Below, in pieces: positions 15,293 to 24,300 of a stretch of DNA of 47,076 nt (positions within the stretch are counted from its first letter, which is position 1; each line of letters starts with the position of its first letter). Below the pieces are notes generated by a model. That model was not told the origin of the DNA. It searched no databases and was given only the letters and a program-made list of their open reading frames with translations. A program made the position numbers and the translations under genes. This DNA is from an uncultured Treponema sp. (GTDB lineage Bacteria; Spirochaetota; Spirochaetia; Treponematales; Treponemataceae). The stretch is from contig CAMJNC010000004.1 of assembly GCA_946407195.1 (NCBI GenBank), forward strand, positions 1 through 47,076, read 5' to 3'.

Positions 15293-17247
15293 AAAAAAGT
15301 AGAGTCATTCTTGTTGTTCTTATAGCACAGATACTTTTTATTATGTGCATGAACATATTCCGGGCAGATACAATTATAGATTTTGATTCATCGAGTGCCT
15401 ATTTGCATGAAATGGAAATGGGTGCACAGGGAAAGATTTTTCCTTCTGAATACAGTTATCAGGCTTCTTTAGATCTTGACGGGGCTGCATTTATTTCTGC
15501 GTTTTTATATCATTTTCTAGGAAATATTTTTCTGGCAAGAGGTATAACTAACAATCTTGTAGTTCTTTTATATATTTATGTAATCTGGTGTATTCTTAGT
15601 AATCTTTCTATTTCTGTGATATGGAAGCGTTTTTGTCTTTTATTGTTTTTGATTCCTTATAGCATGATAATGCTTGGTTATTGGAGAATGCTTTTTGCTG
15701 GTGGCGGTTTTTACGCGTTTAGAGCTCTGGTGCCTCTGCTTATAATCAGCCAGATTCTGGATATTGAAAAAAGAAAAAGTTTTAGAAAATATGTCTGTAG
15801 AACAGTCTTAATGCTTTTTATAGTTTTTCTTACTGGCCTTAGTAGCGGAGCCTATGTGGCAATGTGTGCTGTATGTCCTTTGATTCTTTGGGAAATTGTA
15901 AATGCTTTTTTGCAGGGTGATTACAGGAATTTAAAATCTAAAAGAATGGTTATTGCTGTTGCAGCAATTCTTGCTTCTGGTTTAGGAATGCTTGTGCAAA
16001 AACTTGTTGGTTTTTCTTCTGCGGCAGATACAAAGTATATTCTTACTTCCAGTAAGTGGGCTGATGCCTTGATTGCAAGCTTTGCAGGATTGTTTGAACT
16101 TTTTGGGGGCTTAACAACACATGAAAAAGTAAAACTTTTTTCTGTTGAAGCAATAGGAACCGCAGTTGATTTTGTTGTTACCTGCATATTGCTTGTGGCG
16201 ATTATTTATACAGCTTTGAAGTGCATAAAGAAAAAAGAAATTTCTAATATGTATGGATATGTTTTTTCTATGATGTTATTAAATGCTTTTATGTTCAGCT
16301 TCCTTGATCTGAAATACGGTGGGACAGTTTTTGAAAGCAGATATCATCTTATTCCTATGCTACCTTCATTTTTTATGCTTTCAATGCTTATGGAAGAACT
16401 TCCACAAAAAGAATATTTGAATAAGATTCAGTCAGGTTCCATTCATTTCTTTATTGTTGGCATTTTTATTGCATCTATGCTGTTTGGTGATGCTCAATGG
16501 GTATATGCAAAAACTGCAAATGAGTGTGATAAGCTTGTAGAACTGAATGACATAATGGAAAAAGAAGGTATTACAACTGCTGTTGTTGTTGGTGAAGATA
16601 GCAAAGGTCTTGGGCGAAAGCTTCGGGTTTATAGCAGAGACGTTCATTATCTTGTGGTTGATGATGGTGCAAAATCATCCTACAGGACAACCTTTGGAGG
16701 AACTACACGGTATCTTGATAATTCTATGCAGCAGGGAAAAACTGCTATTATAGCAACGCCTTTTTCTTATAAAACACTTCCTTCATATTTGATTTCTGAT
16801 ATGAAGTATTTTATGGATTATGCTGTTTTACAGATTTATATTTCTGATGGAAGTAAATTTGATTATGTTAGTGGCCCTGTTGTGGGAAAAAATAAGGTTG
16901 TAGATTTTCCATATTCTCCGGGCTATACATATGAAAATGCTGAACTAAATGATGAAGGTTTTCTTGTTATGGAGAAAAATGGTGGAGTCTTGAAAGCTTC
17001 TTACGCCTCTGTTAGCGGGATCTGGAAATATACTGTTTATTATGATTTTACAGATGGCACTGATACAAGCGAAGAAGCTTATATGGAAATACAAATTGGT
17101 AATAATGAACTAAAGCGTATAAAAATGGATTTTGCTACTGGGTGTGCAAATGCCGATGGCGTTGTTATGGCTGAAGGAGAGAACGTTCAGTTTAAGTTAT
17201 GTGCGCCGGGTGGTACAAAAATAAAATGGATTGAAATTGCCAGATGA
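15289..17247 (+). CDS. Large GT-C-like membrane protein
   Basis: A protein of 652 residues. The first two thirds carry about 10-11 membrane helices with a first outward loop (FRADTIIDFDSSSAYLHEMEMG, cut here to DTIIDFDSSSA) rich in acidic residues, as in GT-C glycosyltransferases that use polyprenyl-phosphate sugars. The last 220 or so residues are a soluble, strand-rich domain probably outside the cytoplasm. The frame opens earlier at a GTG, but the ATG at 15289, 4 bases into the previous gene and after GGAGAGA, is the better start. No exact family is recognised. The role as the transferase of a GtrA/GtrB-like modification module is inferred from topology and neighbours. Confidence 0.6.
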   Translation: MKKSRVILVVLIAQILFIMCMNIFRADTIIDFDSSSAYLHEMEMGAQGKIFPSEYSYQASLDLDGAAFISAFLYHFLGNIFLARGITNNLVVLLYIYVIWCILSNLSISVIWKRFCLLLFLIPYSMIMLGYWRMLFAGGGFYAFRALVPLLIISQILDIEKRKSFRKYVCRTVLMLFIVFLTGLSSGAYVAMCAVCPLILWEIVNAFLQGDYRNLKSKRMVIAVAAILASGLGMLVQKLVGFSSAADTKYILTSSKWADALIASFAGLFELFGGLTTHEKVKLFSVEAIGTAVDFVVTCILLVAIIYTALKCIKKKEISNMYGYVFSMMLLNAFMFSFLDLKYGGTVFESRYHLIPMLPSFFMLSMLMEELPQKEYLNKIQSGSIHFFIVGIFIASMLFGDAQWVYAKTANECDKLVELNDIMEKEGITTAVVVGEDSKGLGRKLRVYSRDVHYLVVDDGAKSSYRTTFGGTTRYLDNSMQQGKTAIIATPFSYKTLPSYLISDMKYFMDYAVLQIYISDGSKFDYVSGPVVGKNKVVDFPYSPGYTYENAELNDEGFLVMEKNGGVLKASYASVSGIWKYTVYYDFTDGTDTSEEAYMEIQIGNNELKRIKMDFATGCANADGVVMAEGENVQFKLCAPGGTKIKWIEIAR

Positions 17248-18419
17248 AACTCCTTATATTTGCAGAAGTATATTTTCCAGACATTTTAGGCGGTGGCGAA
17301 TTCTCAACAAAACAAATGACAGAAGGTCTTGTAAAAAAAGGTCATGAAGTAGTTGTATATTGTCTTGGTAAATGTAACTGCGAAGAAGAAATAGCAGGTG
17401 TTAGAGTAATCAGAAATTATATAAAGGGTTTAACTGAACATTTCTTAAGTGCAACCAAAAATAACTCAGTAACAGATCCGTTTACGATATTGAGCAAGCT
17501 TTTACACAAATGGCCGGATTTATATTATAGTAGAAAATGGTATAAGAGATATAAGGCAATAATACAGAAAGAGCAGCCTGATTTAGTTCATACTGTATCG
17601 CCTATGTCGTACCTTGGGCGGGTGAATCTTTGGCGTGCTGCTTATAAATTGAATGTTCATATGTCTCATGTATGCAGGTCACCCAGATTACTTGAGCTCG
17701 ATTTTTGTGGTGGTTTACTGAACTGTTATAATATACACAGAAATAAAAAAGCAGCATCATATCTTACTGCACTTGCAGCTCCATCAAAGTTTATGCTCGA
17801 ACGGCATAATTTGGCCGGTATTAAGGGTAAAAAATTTAATAATGTAATTTACAATTCAGTCGATTTTGAAAAAAATCTACTTACATTTGAGCAGTTTGAA
17901 AAAAAAGAAAATCTGGTTATTTATGCAGGCCGTCTAACAAAAGAAAAGGGCATTCTTACACTTATACAGGTAGTTGAAGACTTAGAGAATCTCAAATTAC
18001 TTCTTATAGGAAGTGGGGCTCTGGCAGAGAAAATTAAAAAAAATGAAAGGGTAGAAATAATAGACTGGCAGGAGAAAGAGACTCTTTATATCTATATGAA
18101 AAGAGCAAAGGCTGTAATTCTTCCTTCGGAATGGGAAGAAGCTTTTGGAAGAATTTTAATAGAAGCAGTTTATAACGGAACACTTGGCATTGGTAGTGAT
18201 AGGGGTGGGATTCCTGAAGTTTTAGGTTATGACGAGAATTATATTTTTAAGGCTGGCGATGTTAATGGGTTAAGACAACGTATTGAACGAGTAATTAGTT
18301 TATCTTCTTACGAATATATAAAGGAAATTGAGGGGCAACAGAATATAATGGATTTATTTACTAATAGTAAATATGTAGATAACTGGGAAAAGTTTTTTTT
18401 GCAGCAGCTTAATTATTAA
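17244..18419 (+). CDS. GT4 (GT-B) glycosyltransferase
   Basis: A protein of 391 residues. The N-terminal acceptor domain has the glycine-rich GGGEFSTKQMTEGLVKKGHEV, and the C-terminal donor domain has VIYAGRLTKEKGILTLIQ and PSEWEEAFGRILIEAVYNG, where the two glutamates of EAFGRILIEA are the usual GT4 nucleotide-sugar contacts. It is a retaining glycosyltransferase of the cytoplasmic membrane face. It begins at an ATGA overlap with the GT-C-like gene and is followed at 7 bases by the next gene. Unlike the GT4 at 11449, its donor motif is intact. Sugar specificity is not visible. Confidence 0.87.
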   Translation: MKLLIFAEVYFPDILGGGEFSTKQMTEGLVKKGHEVVVYCLGKCNCEEEIAGVRVIRNYIKGLTEHFLSATKNNSVTDPFTILSKLLHKWPDLYYSRKWYKRYKAIIQKEQPDLVHTVSPMSYLGRVNLWRAAYKLNVHMSHVCRSPRLLELDFCGGLLNCYNIHRNKKAASYLTALAAPSKFMLERHNLAGIKGKKFNNVIYNSVDFEKNLLTFEQFEKKENLVIYAGRLTKEKGILTLIQVVEDLENLKLLLIGSGALAEKIKKNERVEIIDWQEKETLYIYMKRAKAVILPSEWEEAFGRILIEAVYNGTLGIGSDRGGIPEVLGYDENYIFKAGDVNGLRQRIERVISLSSYEYIKEIEGQQNIMDLFTNSKYVDNWEKFFLQQLNY

Positions 18420-18425
18420 GGAATT

Positions 18426-19388
18426 ATGAAAAATATAGAATATAAAATTGCAAAATCTGAAGCCGAATGGTATAGATACAAAATTAATAATATGGGAATT
18501 CGCGAAAGTACAGAGAAACTTTGCAATGCAGTAAGAAAACGAGTCGCAAAAGAAATTTACGGTGTAGCTCGAATGATGCGTCTTGTTTGCAAAAAGCCCA
18601 TTTTCCACCCTTCATATAATGAAAATAATGAAAATATTATTGTTTCACTTACGAGTACTGTTTCTAGAATTAGACATATTTTTCCAACTCTCTATTCTCT
18701 TGCACTTCAGACTCGTAAACCGGATCTGATTGTTTTATGGCTGGGAGATGCTTGCAATTATCCAAAGGCTGTCATTTCTAAAATTGAATCTATGGGAATT
18801 AAGATTGAATATCGAAAAGACCTTGGGCCTAATACAAAATATTTTTATGCATTTACTGAATATAAAAGCAATATTGTCATAACAGTAGATGATGACATTC
18901 TTTATCACGAAGATATGATAGAAGAACTTTACTGTACATTTTTGAAAAATCCGAATTTAATTATAGCCAGACGTGTACATAAAATAAGGTTTAATACAGA
19001 TAAATTACCTGTAAAGTATAGAAACTGGTTATGGGAATATCAGGCAGCTTCAAAACCTGCATATGACTTACTGGCAACTGGAGTGGGAGGCGTCTTGTAT
19101 TCACCAGAGGTGATGTCTTTAAAATGTTGGGAAAATACTGAGTTTCTCAAGGTTTGTCCTGCCTGCGATGATATCTGGTTAAAGTTCTGTGAACTTTCAC
19201 AAAAGATTAAAGTATGTGCTGTCGAAGGGTCCAAATTTTACAATGATGTAATCAATAAAAAAACACAAAAAAATGCTTTGGCGGTAGAAAATGTTGATAA
19301 AGAAAAAAACGATGAAAACATAAGATCTTGTGCAAAATACTTTGGTATGAGTAACGATTTGTGTGAAAAAGTTTTTTCTGAGGAATAG
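18426..19388 (+). CDS. GT2-like capsular glycosyltransferase
   Basis: A protein of 320 residues. After a basic amphipathic N-terminal part of about 70 residues comes a GT-A-like core: IIVSLTSTVSRIRHIFPTLYSL (in part), KPDLIVLWLGD, then VITVDDDILYHEDMIEEL with a metal-binding DDD, and LLATGVGGVLYSP. This pattern occurs in glycosyltransferases of polysaccharide loci that use an aspartate triplet. A short basic tail follows. It sits 6 bases after the GT4 gene and 3 before the second flippase gene. The exact family is uncertain, but the VDDDI block and context make a transferase likely. Confidence 0.75.
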   Translation: MKNIEYKIAKSEAEWYRYKINNMGIRESTEKLCNAVRKRVAKEIYGVARMMRLVCKKPIFHPSYNENNENIIVSLTSTVSRIRHIFPTLYSLALQTRKPDLIVLWLGDACNYPKAVISKIESMGIKIEYRKDLGPNTKYFYAFTEYKSNIVITVDDDILYHEDMIEELYCTFLKNPNLIIARRVHKIRFNTDKLPVKYRNWLWEYQAASKPAYDLLATGVGGVLYSPEVMSLKCWENTEFLKVCPACDDIWLKFCELSQKIKVCAVEGSKFYNDVINKKTQKNALAVENVDKEKNDENIRSCAKYFGMSNDLCEKVFSEE

Positions 19389-19391
19389 AAA

Positions 19392-20915
19392 ATGGAATCA
19401 AGAACACTTAATTCAAAAAGAAATATTATTGTAGGAGTTTTGAGCAACTGTATAATGCCTGTTTTTGCTCTGATTGTAAGGTCTGCTATTGTTAAATACT
19501 TTAGCGTTGAATATGTGGGGCTTACTAGTGTTTTTTCTTCTATATTCCAAGTAATGAATCTTGCGGAGCTGGGATTTTCTGCTGCAATTATTGTTAACCT
19601 GTATAAACCATTAAAAGACAATGATACAACTGCAATACGAGGTATTCTTGCTTATTTTAGACGTGTATATATGATAATAGGCTTGTTAATATTTGCGGCC
19701 GGATTAATTATTGCACCTTTTCTAAGAAAGTTTGTGGGCAATACTGGAGAAATCAGTGAAAATATATATATTCTTTACTTTATATATCTTCTTGATACTA
19801 CTATAAGATTTACTCTTTTTGCATATAAAGAAGCTTTATTCAATGCTCTTCAAAGGCTGGACATAACAAAAATTTTATATGTTATTATTTATATTATTAG
19901 AAATTGTCTTCAGCTTATTGCTATTGCTGTTTTCAAAAGCTTTTATTTGTATGCAATAATAATGATATTTACTACTGCTGTTTATTATGTTTCGTTAAAT
20001 ATACTTTCTGCAAAAAAGTTTGGACAATATTATCCGGAAGGAACAATTGATGCTGTTACAAGAAAAAGTATCCTGGAAAAGGTTATAGGACTGGCTATTT
20101 CAAGAATTGTAAGCACCACTAGAAATTCGTTTAATCCTATAATAATCACAGCATATATAGGCTTACACATGGCGGGGCAATATTCAAATTATTGCGCTAT
20201 ATTTAATATGGTTATAGGCTTTTTCCTGATTATTACTAAAGCCATTCAGGCAAGTATAGGAAATAGTATTGTGTCTGAAACTGTAGAAAAGAATTACAAT
20301 GATCTTACTAAGATGGAGTTCCTTCAAAATATTTTTACTACTGCCTGTACGGCATATCTTATTTCTTTATATCAGCCGTTTATGAAAATATGGATGGGAA
20401 AAGATTTAATGTTTTCTGAACCAGTTATGATGCTATTTGTATTAAATTTTTACATAATAGCTATGAGCGAGGTTAGAAATGCATTCTTTTCTGCCTTGGG
20501 GTATTGGGGAAAAGCAAAATGGATATTTTTAATAGAAGGTGTGCTTAATATAATTCTTATTATTTGTCTGGGAAAATTCTTTGGTCTAGTGGGAATTATT
20601 GTTGCACCTATAATAACTCTATTTTTTATTAATTATATTGGTATTACAAATCTTTTATTTAAGGAATACTTTGGAGCGGGCAGAAAACAGTTTTACTTTA
20701 ATAGAATCATTTATACATTTATTACATTTATTACCTGTGCAGTTTCCTATTATTTCTGCAGATTGGTTCCGCAGGAAGGTATAACTGGTATTGTTATAAG
20801 AATTGTGGTTTGTACCTTAATAGTGGTAGTGCTGGTGCCGGGTATGATGTTCTTGCTTAAAAGAAAATACTTAAAAGAGTCTGTTAGTTTTATCAAACAG
20901 ATAATGAAGGCCTAA
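19392..20915 (+). CDS. Wzx-like polysaccharide flippase (second of two)
   Basis: A protein of 507 residues with 12-14 membrane helices and the usual start of the family, GVLSNCIMPVFALIVRSAIVKYFSVEYVGLTSVFSSI, summarised here by FSVEYVGLTSVF and NLAELGFSAAI. This branch resembles flippases of Gram-positive-type capsule loci more than the copy at 3292 does. A second Wzx may mean that two different lipid-linked products are made, or that one operon block was acquired separately; the minus-strand gene at 12516 marks the boundary between the blocks. A short gap of 3 bases separates it from the previous gene. Confidence 0.85.
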   Translation: MESRTLNSKRNIIVGVLSNCIMPVFALIVRSAIVKYFSVEYVGLTSVFSSIFQVMNLAELGFSAAIIVNLYKPLKDNDTTAIRGILAYFRRVYMIIGLLIFAAGLIIAPFLRKFVGNTGEISENIYILYFIYLLDTTIRFTLFAYKEALFNALQRLDITKILYVIIYIIRNCLQLIAIAVFKSFYLYAIIMIFTTAVYYVSLNILSAKKFGQYYPEGTIDAVTRKSILEKVIGLAISRIVSTTRNSFNPIIITAYIGLHMAGQYSNYCAIFNMVIGFFLIITKAIQASIGNSIVSETVEKNYNDLTKMEFLQNIFTTACTAYLISLYQPFMKIWMGKDLMFSEPVMMLFVLNFYIIAMSEVRNAFFSALGYWGKAKWIFLIEGVLNIILIICLGKFFGLVGIIVAPIITLFFINYIGITNLLFKEYFGAGRKQFYFNRIIYTFITFITCAVSYYFCRLVPQEGITGIVIRIVVCTLIVVVLVPGMMFLLKRKYLKESVSFIKQIMKA

Positions 20916-20950
20916 GTCTTATTGAAAGAATTTTGGAGGTTTTATTGAAT

Positions 20951-21883
20951 ATGAATAATAATTTGAGATTTGAAGGAATAATTGCCGGAGGCTTTTGTTG
21001 GGAAGAACTGACAAGAAGTCGAATGAGTGATCCTCTTTCGATAGAAAATTTTGGATATAAAGTTTATTCACAGAATGAAGAAGATGGAATTATTCATGAG
21101 ATTTTTAATAGGATAGGAACAGAGTCAAAAGAGTTTATTGAGTTTGGAGTGCAGCATGGTCTGGAATGTAATTCACACTATCTTTTGCATCAGGGCTGGC
21201 ATGGGTTGTGGTTGGAAGGTGATTCAGGCGCATGTAGACAAATTTGTTATAAATTTAAGCCGGTGGTAAAAACAGGTGTTTTGAAAGTTGTTAATGCATT
21301 TATTACTCGAGAAAATATAGATGAACTTATTATTCAAAACCGAAATATCAAGACAGAAAATGCTACTCCAGATTTTTTGAGTATTGATATTGATGGAAAT
21401 GACTGGTATGTGTGGGATGCAATTAAGTCTATAAGACCAAGACTTGTCTGCATTGAGTATAATGGTAAGTTTCCTCCAGACTATAGCTGGAAGCAGGCCT
21501 ATAACGCAAGGCATGTTTGGGATTTGTCAGATTGGCAGGGGGCATCTTTAAAAGCACTAGAGCTTTTGGGTAAGGAAAAGGGTTATGTTCTTGTAGGAAC
21601 AAATCTTACAGGTGTAAATGCATTTTTTGTTAGATCGGATTTGTTTTCAAAAGAAAAATTTTCGGATCGTGTAACTGCAGAAGAACTTTATAATCCGTAC
21701 AGAAAGGATTTGCATTTTGGAACTCCAGGTCATGCATCAAAATATTGCCTTGTGGGGCAGGAAGAAAATAAAGGAGTTTTGAACTATTTTGACTCCGAGA
21801 AAGAATTTAAAAAATTACGGAAGAAAGAAAAAATGGCTAAAGCGAAAAAGGTTTTAAAAAATCGCCTTTTAAAAAATATATAA
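20951..21883 (+). CDS. FkbM-like SAM-dependent methyltransferase
   Basis: About 310 residues. Motifs fit a Rossmann methyltransferase of FkbM type: EFIEFGVQHGLECNS (glycine motif I), LWLEGDSGACRQ (acidic end of strand 2), and DFLSIDIDGNDWYVWDAI followed by LVCIEYNG. The SIDIDGND and VCIEYNG blocks are typical. The tail is lysine-rich. The frame opens at a TTG at 20933, but GGAGG at 20935-20939 points to a start at 20951 (ATG, 11 bases away) or TTG 20945. The likely job is O-methylation of a sugar hydroxyl in the glycan. The family lacks close characterised members, so substrate and even methyl transfer are inferred. Confidence 0.65.
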   Translation: MNNNLRFEGIIAGGFCWEELTRSRMSDPLSIENFGYKVYSQNEEDGIIHEIFNRIGTESKEFIEFGVQHGLECNSHYLLHQGWHGLWLEGDSGACRQICYKFKPVVKTGVLKVVNAFITRENIDELIIQNRNIKTENATPDFLSIDIDGNDWYVWDAIKSIRPRLVCIEYNGKFPPDYSWKQAYNARHVWDLSDWQGASLKALELLGKEKGYVLVGTNLTGVNAFFVRSDLFSKEKFSDRVTAEELYNPYRKDLHFGTPGHASKYCLVGQEENKGVLNYFDSEKEFKKLRKKEKMAKAKKVLKNRLLKNI

Positions 21884-21911
21884 TCAACTTATTCAAAAAC
21901 AAAGGTAAAAA

Positions 21912-22790
21912 ATGATAGATAAGCTTGCTGTAATTATTCTTAACTACAATTCGTATGACGATACATTAAAACTCATTCATAGTATTGAAGAATATGATTC
22001 TGGTATATGTATTATTGTGGTCGATAATTTATCTGAAAAAGAAGAAAGGCAAAAATTGTTAGCAATTAAGGATCGTTGTATACTAGTTCTTTTGAATGAG
22101 AACGGCGGATATGCAGCAGGCAATAATGTTGGAATAAAAAAGGCTATTGAACTTGGGTACGAAACCTTCCTTCTTGCAAACAGTGATACGTACCTTATAA
22201 GCAGTCATGCAATAAGTGAATGTTATGCTTATATGAAAAAAAATAATATTGGAATTCTTGGGCCAAAAATGATAAATGAGTCGGGCGAAGATATTTCAGG
22301 TTGTATTTGTGTTGATAAATATGGAAGAACTAAGCATATATTTACGGATAATATTTCTAACAGCGAAAGCCTTGTTGGTGCATTTTTATTTATTGATAAA
22401 CAGGTGGTAAACAAAATAGGATTTATACGAGAATTTTATTTTCTGTATCGAGAAGAAACAGATTATTGTGTAAGAGCCTATAACAATGGTATTAAGATAG
22501 TCTATTATCCTCTTGTTACTATTGTTCATAAATCTGCTGCAACAACAAAAAATGTATCAAATTATTACTACCACAGAAATATGTTTATTTTTGCCCGGGA
22601 AAATTTTAAGCTTGGTAGCTTTTATCTGGCATTTCTTTATTTCCCAAGATTTATTTTTTTATCTATCAAAATGATTTGTAGCGATAGTGCATTAAATGAA
22701 AAATCTAGAAATATAAAACAACTTTGGTGTGCTTTTTTCGATGGAGTCAGAAACGTGCGTGGTAAAAAAAAACTGGAGTATAAGGTATGA
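21912..22790 (+). CDS. GT2 glycosyltransferase, rhamnosyltransferase-like
   Basis: A protein of 292 residues: AVIILNYNSYDDTLKLI, NENGGYAAGNNVGIKKAIELG (in part), then FLLANSDTYL, where ANSDT stands for the usual DXD-like N-D motif, and FYLYREETDYCVRA, the catalytic ED region. These blocks mark WbbL-type inverting GT2 enzymes, many of which are rhamnosyl- or glucosyltransferases. Basic C-terminal residues suggest membrane attachment. It overlaps the polyprenyl-phosphate sugar synthase gene by 4 bases. It would act in the cytoplasm on the lipid-linked intermediate. Confidence 0.85.
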   Translation: MIDKLAVIILNYNSYDDTLKLIHSIEEYDSGICIIVVDNLSEKEERQKLLAIKDRCILVLLNENGGYAAGNNVGIKKAIELGYETFLLANSDTYLISSHAISECYAYMKKNNIGILGPKMINESGEDISGCICVDKYGRTKHIFTDNISNSESLVGAFLFIDKQVVNKIGFIREFYFLYREETDYCVRAYNNGIKIVYYPLVTIVHKSAATTKNVSNYYYHRNMFIFARENFKLGSFYLAFLYFPRFIFLSIKMICSDSALNEKSRNIKQLWCAFFDGVRNVRGKKKLEYKV

Positions 22791-23533
22791 GCAGAATTTC
22801 GGTAGTGATTCCAACCTATAATGAATCAGAAAATATAGAAAGATTGGTGGAGCAAATTCATTATGCTCTTAACGGAATATCGTATGAAATCATCTTTGTG
22901 GACGATAGCACAGATAATACACCTGAAGTAATAAATGAAGTAATAAAGAATAATCCTGTTGTTAGAATGAAACATAGAGTAGGTGAGACTGGGCTTGCGA
23001 CGGCTGTAATAGAAGGCTTTAAAATATCAGAGGGAGATTATATTGCTGTGATGGATGCAGATCTTCAGCATCCTCCGGAGCTTCTTCTTTCTATGTATAA
23101 CTGTATTGAAAGAGGTGTTGATTTCTGCATACCGAGCAGGTTTATTCCGGGCGGTTCAGATGGTGGACTTGGTCCATATAGAAAACTCGTATCCTTGGTT
23201 GCAAGATATATTGGAAAACTTCTTCTTCCATGTCTACGTAAAATAACAGACCCAACCAGTGGACTTTTTATGTTTCGCCGGGAAGTAATACAGAATGCAG
23301 ATTTACAGCCAATAGGCTGGAAGATTATGATTGAGGTTCTTGCTATGGGAACCTATAGTACAGTTGTCGAAATACCTTATATGTTTAAGGCTCGTCCTGC
23401 GGGAGAAAGTAAGCTTACTTCTAAAGTAACAAAGGAATATTTGCAACAGCTTTTAGGTCTCGTTAAACGTGGAAAAAAACAACAGGGTGTTAAGGTAATC
23501 CGCTTGTCTGAAAGGAAAAAAATTAATGAATGA
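22787..23533 (+). CDS. Polyprenyl-phosphate sugar synthase (DPM1-like GT2)
   Basis: A protein of 248 residues with the signature of dolichol-phosphate mannose synthase-like GT2: VVIPTYNESENIERLV, IFVDDSTDNTPEV, VMDADLQHPPELLL with D90-A91-D92, PSRFIPGG, and RKITDPTSGLFMFRREV. It has no C-terminal membrane helices, unlike GtrB or ArnC, so it is a soluble, membrane-associated form. It would move a sugar from UDP or GDP onto undecaprenyl phosphate on the inner face. The product would need flipping, for which the paired SMR-like proteins (13810-14503) are candidates, and a GT-C enzyme such as that at 15289. Confidence 0.85.
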   Translation: MSRISVVIPTYNESENIERLVEQIHYALNGISYEIIFVDDSTDNTPEVINEVIKNNPVVRMKHRVGETGLATAVIEGFKISEGDYIAVMDADLQHPPELLLSMYNCIERGVDFCIPSRFIPGGSDGGLGPYRKLVSLVARYIGKLLLPCLRKITDPTSGLFMFRREVIQNADLQPIGWKIMIEVLAMGTYSTVVEIPYMFKARPAGESKLTSKVTKEYLQQLLGLVKRGKKQQGVKVIRLSERKKINE

Positions 23534-24284
23534 TCTTGTTTCTATCATAATGCCGGCCCATAACTCGAATACAACAATTCTCGAATCAATAGAATCAGTC
23601 ATATCGCAAACATATTCAAATTGGGAATTACTTATAATAAATGATTTATCTTCTGATGATACACTGGACATAATTACAGATTATTCAAAATCAGATAAAA
23701 GAATAAAAATCTTTAATACAGATAAATCTTTAGGAAAACCTTTTTATCCAAGAAATTTGGGAATTGAGAACGCAAACGGAAGATATATAGCATTTCTTGA
23801 CAGTGATGACATCTGGTTTCCAACAAAGTTAGAACATCAGATACCTTTGTTTGAACAGGCTGATGTAGCTATTGCTTTTTCATATTATAAAAAATTTTCA
23901 AAAGGACTGGATGATATGAAAAATCGACGAATTATAAAATCTCCAGATATTGTAAAATTCAATAGTGCATTATATGGAAACCCTATTGGTAATTTGACGG
24001 GTATGTATGATGTAGCAAAAGTAGGGAAGGTTTATTTTGAAGATATAGGTCAGGAAGATTATTATCTCTGGTTGAAAATATTAAAGCAGGGATATATTGC
24101 GAAAAATACGAAAACTTTGGAAGCATTATATAGAATTTCAAAAACTTCTATATCTCATAACAAAGTAAATGCTGCTGCCTGGACCTGGGAAATATATAGA
24201 AAAGTGTTAGGCAAAAACATGATAAAATTGTTATTTTGTTACACAATATATATGATAAGAGGAATATTAAAATATTTAAAATAA
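23526..24284 (+). CDS. GT2 glycosyltransferase
   Basis: A protein of 252 residues: LVSIIMPAHNSNTTILESIESVI, cut to SIIMPAHNS, LLIINDLSSDDT, PRNLGIENANGRYIAFLDSDDIW with the metal site DSDD, and GQEDYYLWLKILKQG with the catalytic ED pair. This arrangement is typical of small WfgS/CpsE-like GT2 enzymes of capsule loci. It overlaps the previous gene by 8 bases and has a hydrophobic C-terminus (LLFCYTIYMIRGILKYL) that may attach it to the membrane. Sugar specificity is unknown. Confidence 0.87.
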   Translation: MNDLVSIIMPAHNSNTTILESIESVISQTYSNWELLIINDLSSDDTLDIITDYSKSDKRIKIFNTDKSLGKPFYPRNLGIENANGRYIAFLDSDDIWFPTKLEHQIPLFEQADVAIAFSYYKKFSKGLDDMKNRRIIKSPDIVKFNSALYGNPIGNLTGMYDVAKVGKVYFEDIGQEDYYLWLKILKQGYIAKNTKTLEALYRISKTSISHNKVNAAAWTWEIYRKVLGKNMIKLLFCYTIYMIRGILKYLK

Positions 24285-24300
24285 GTAAGGAAAAAAAACA

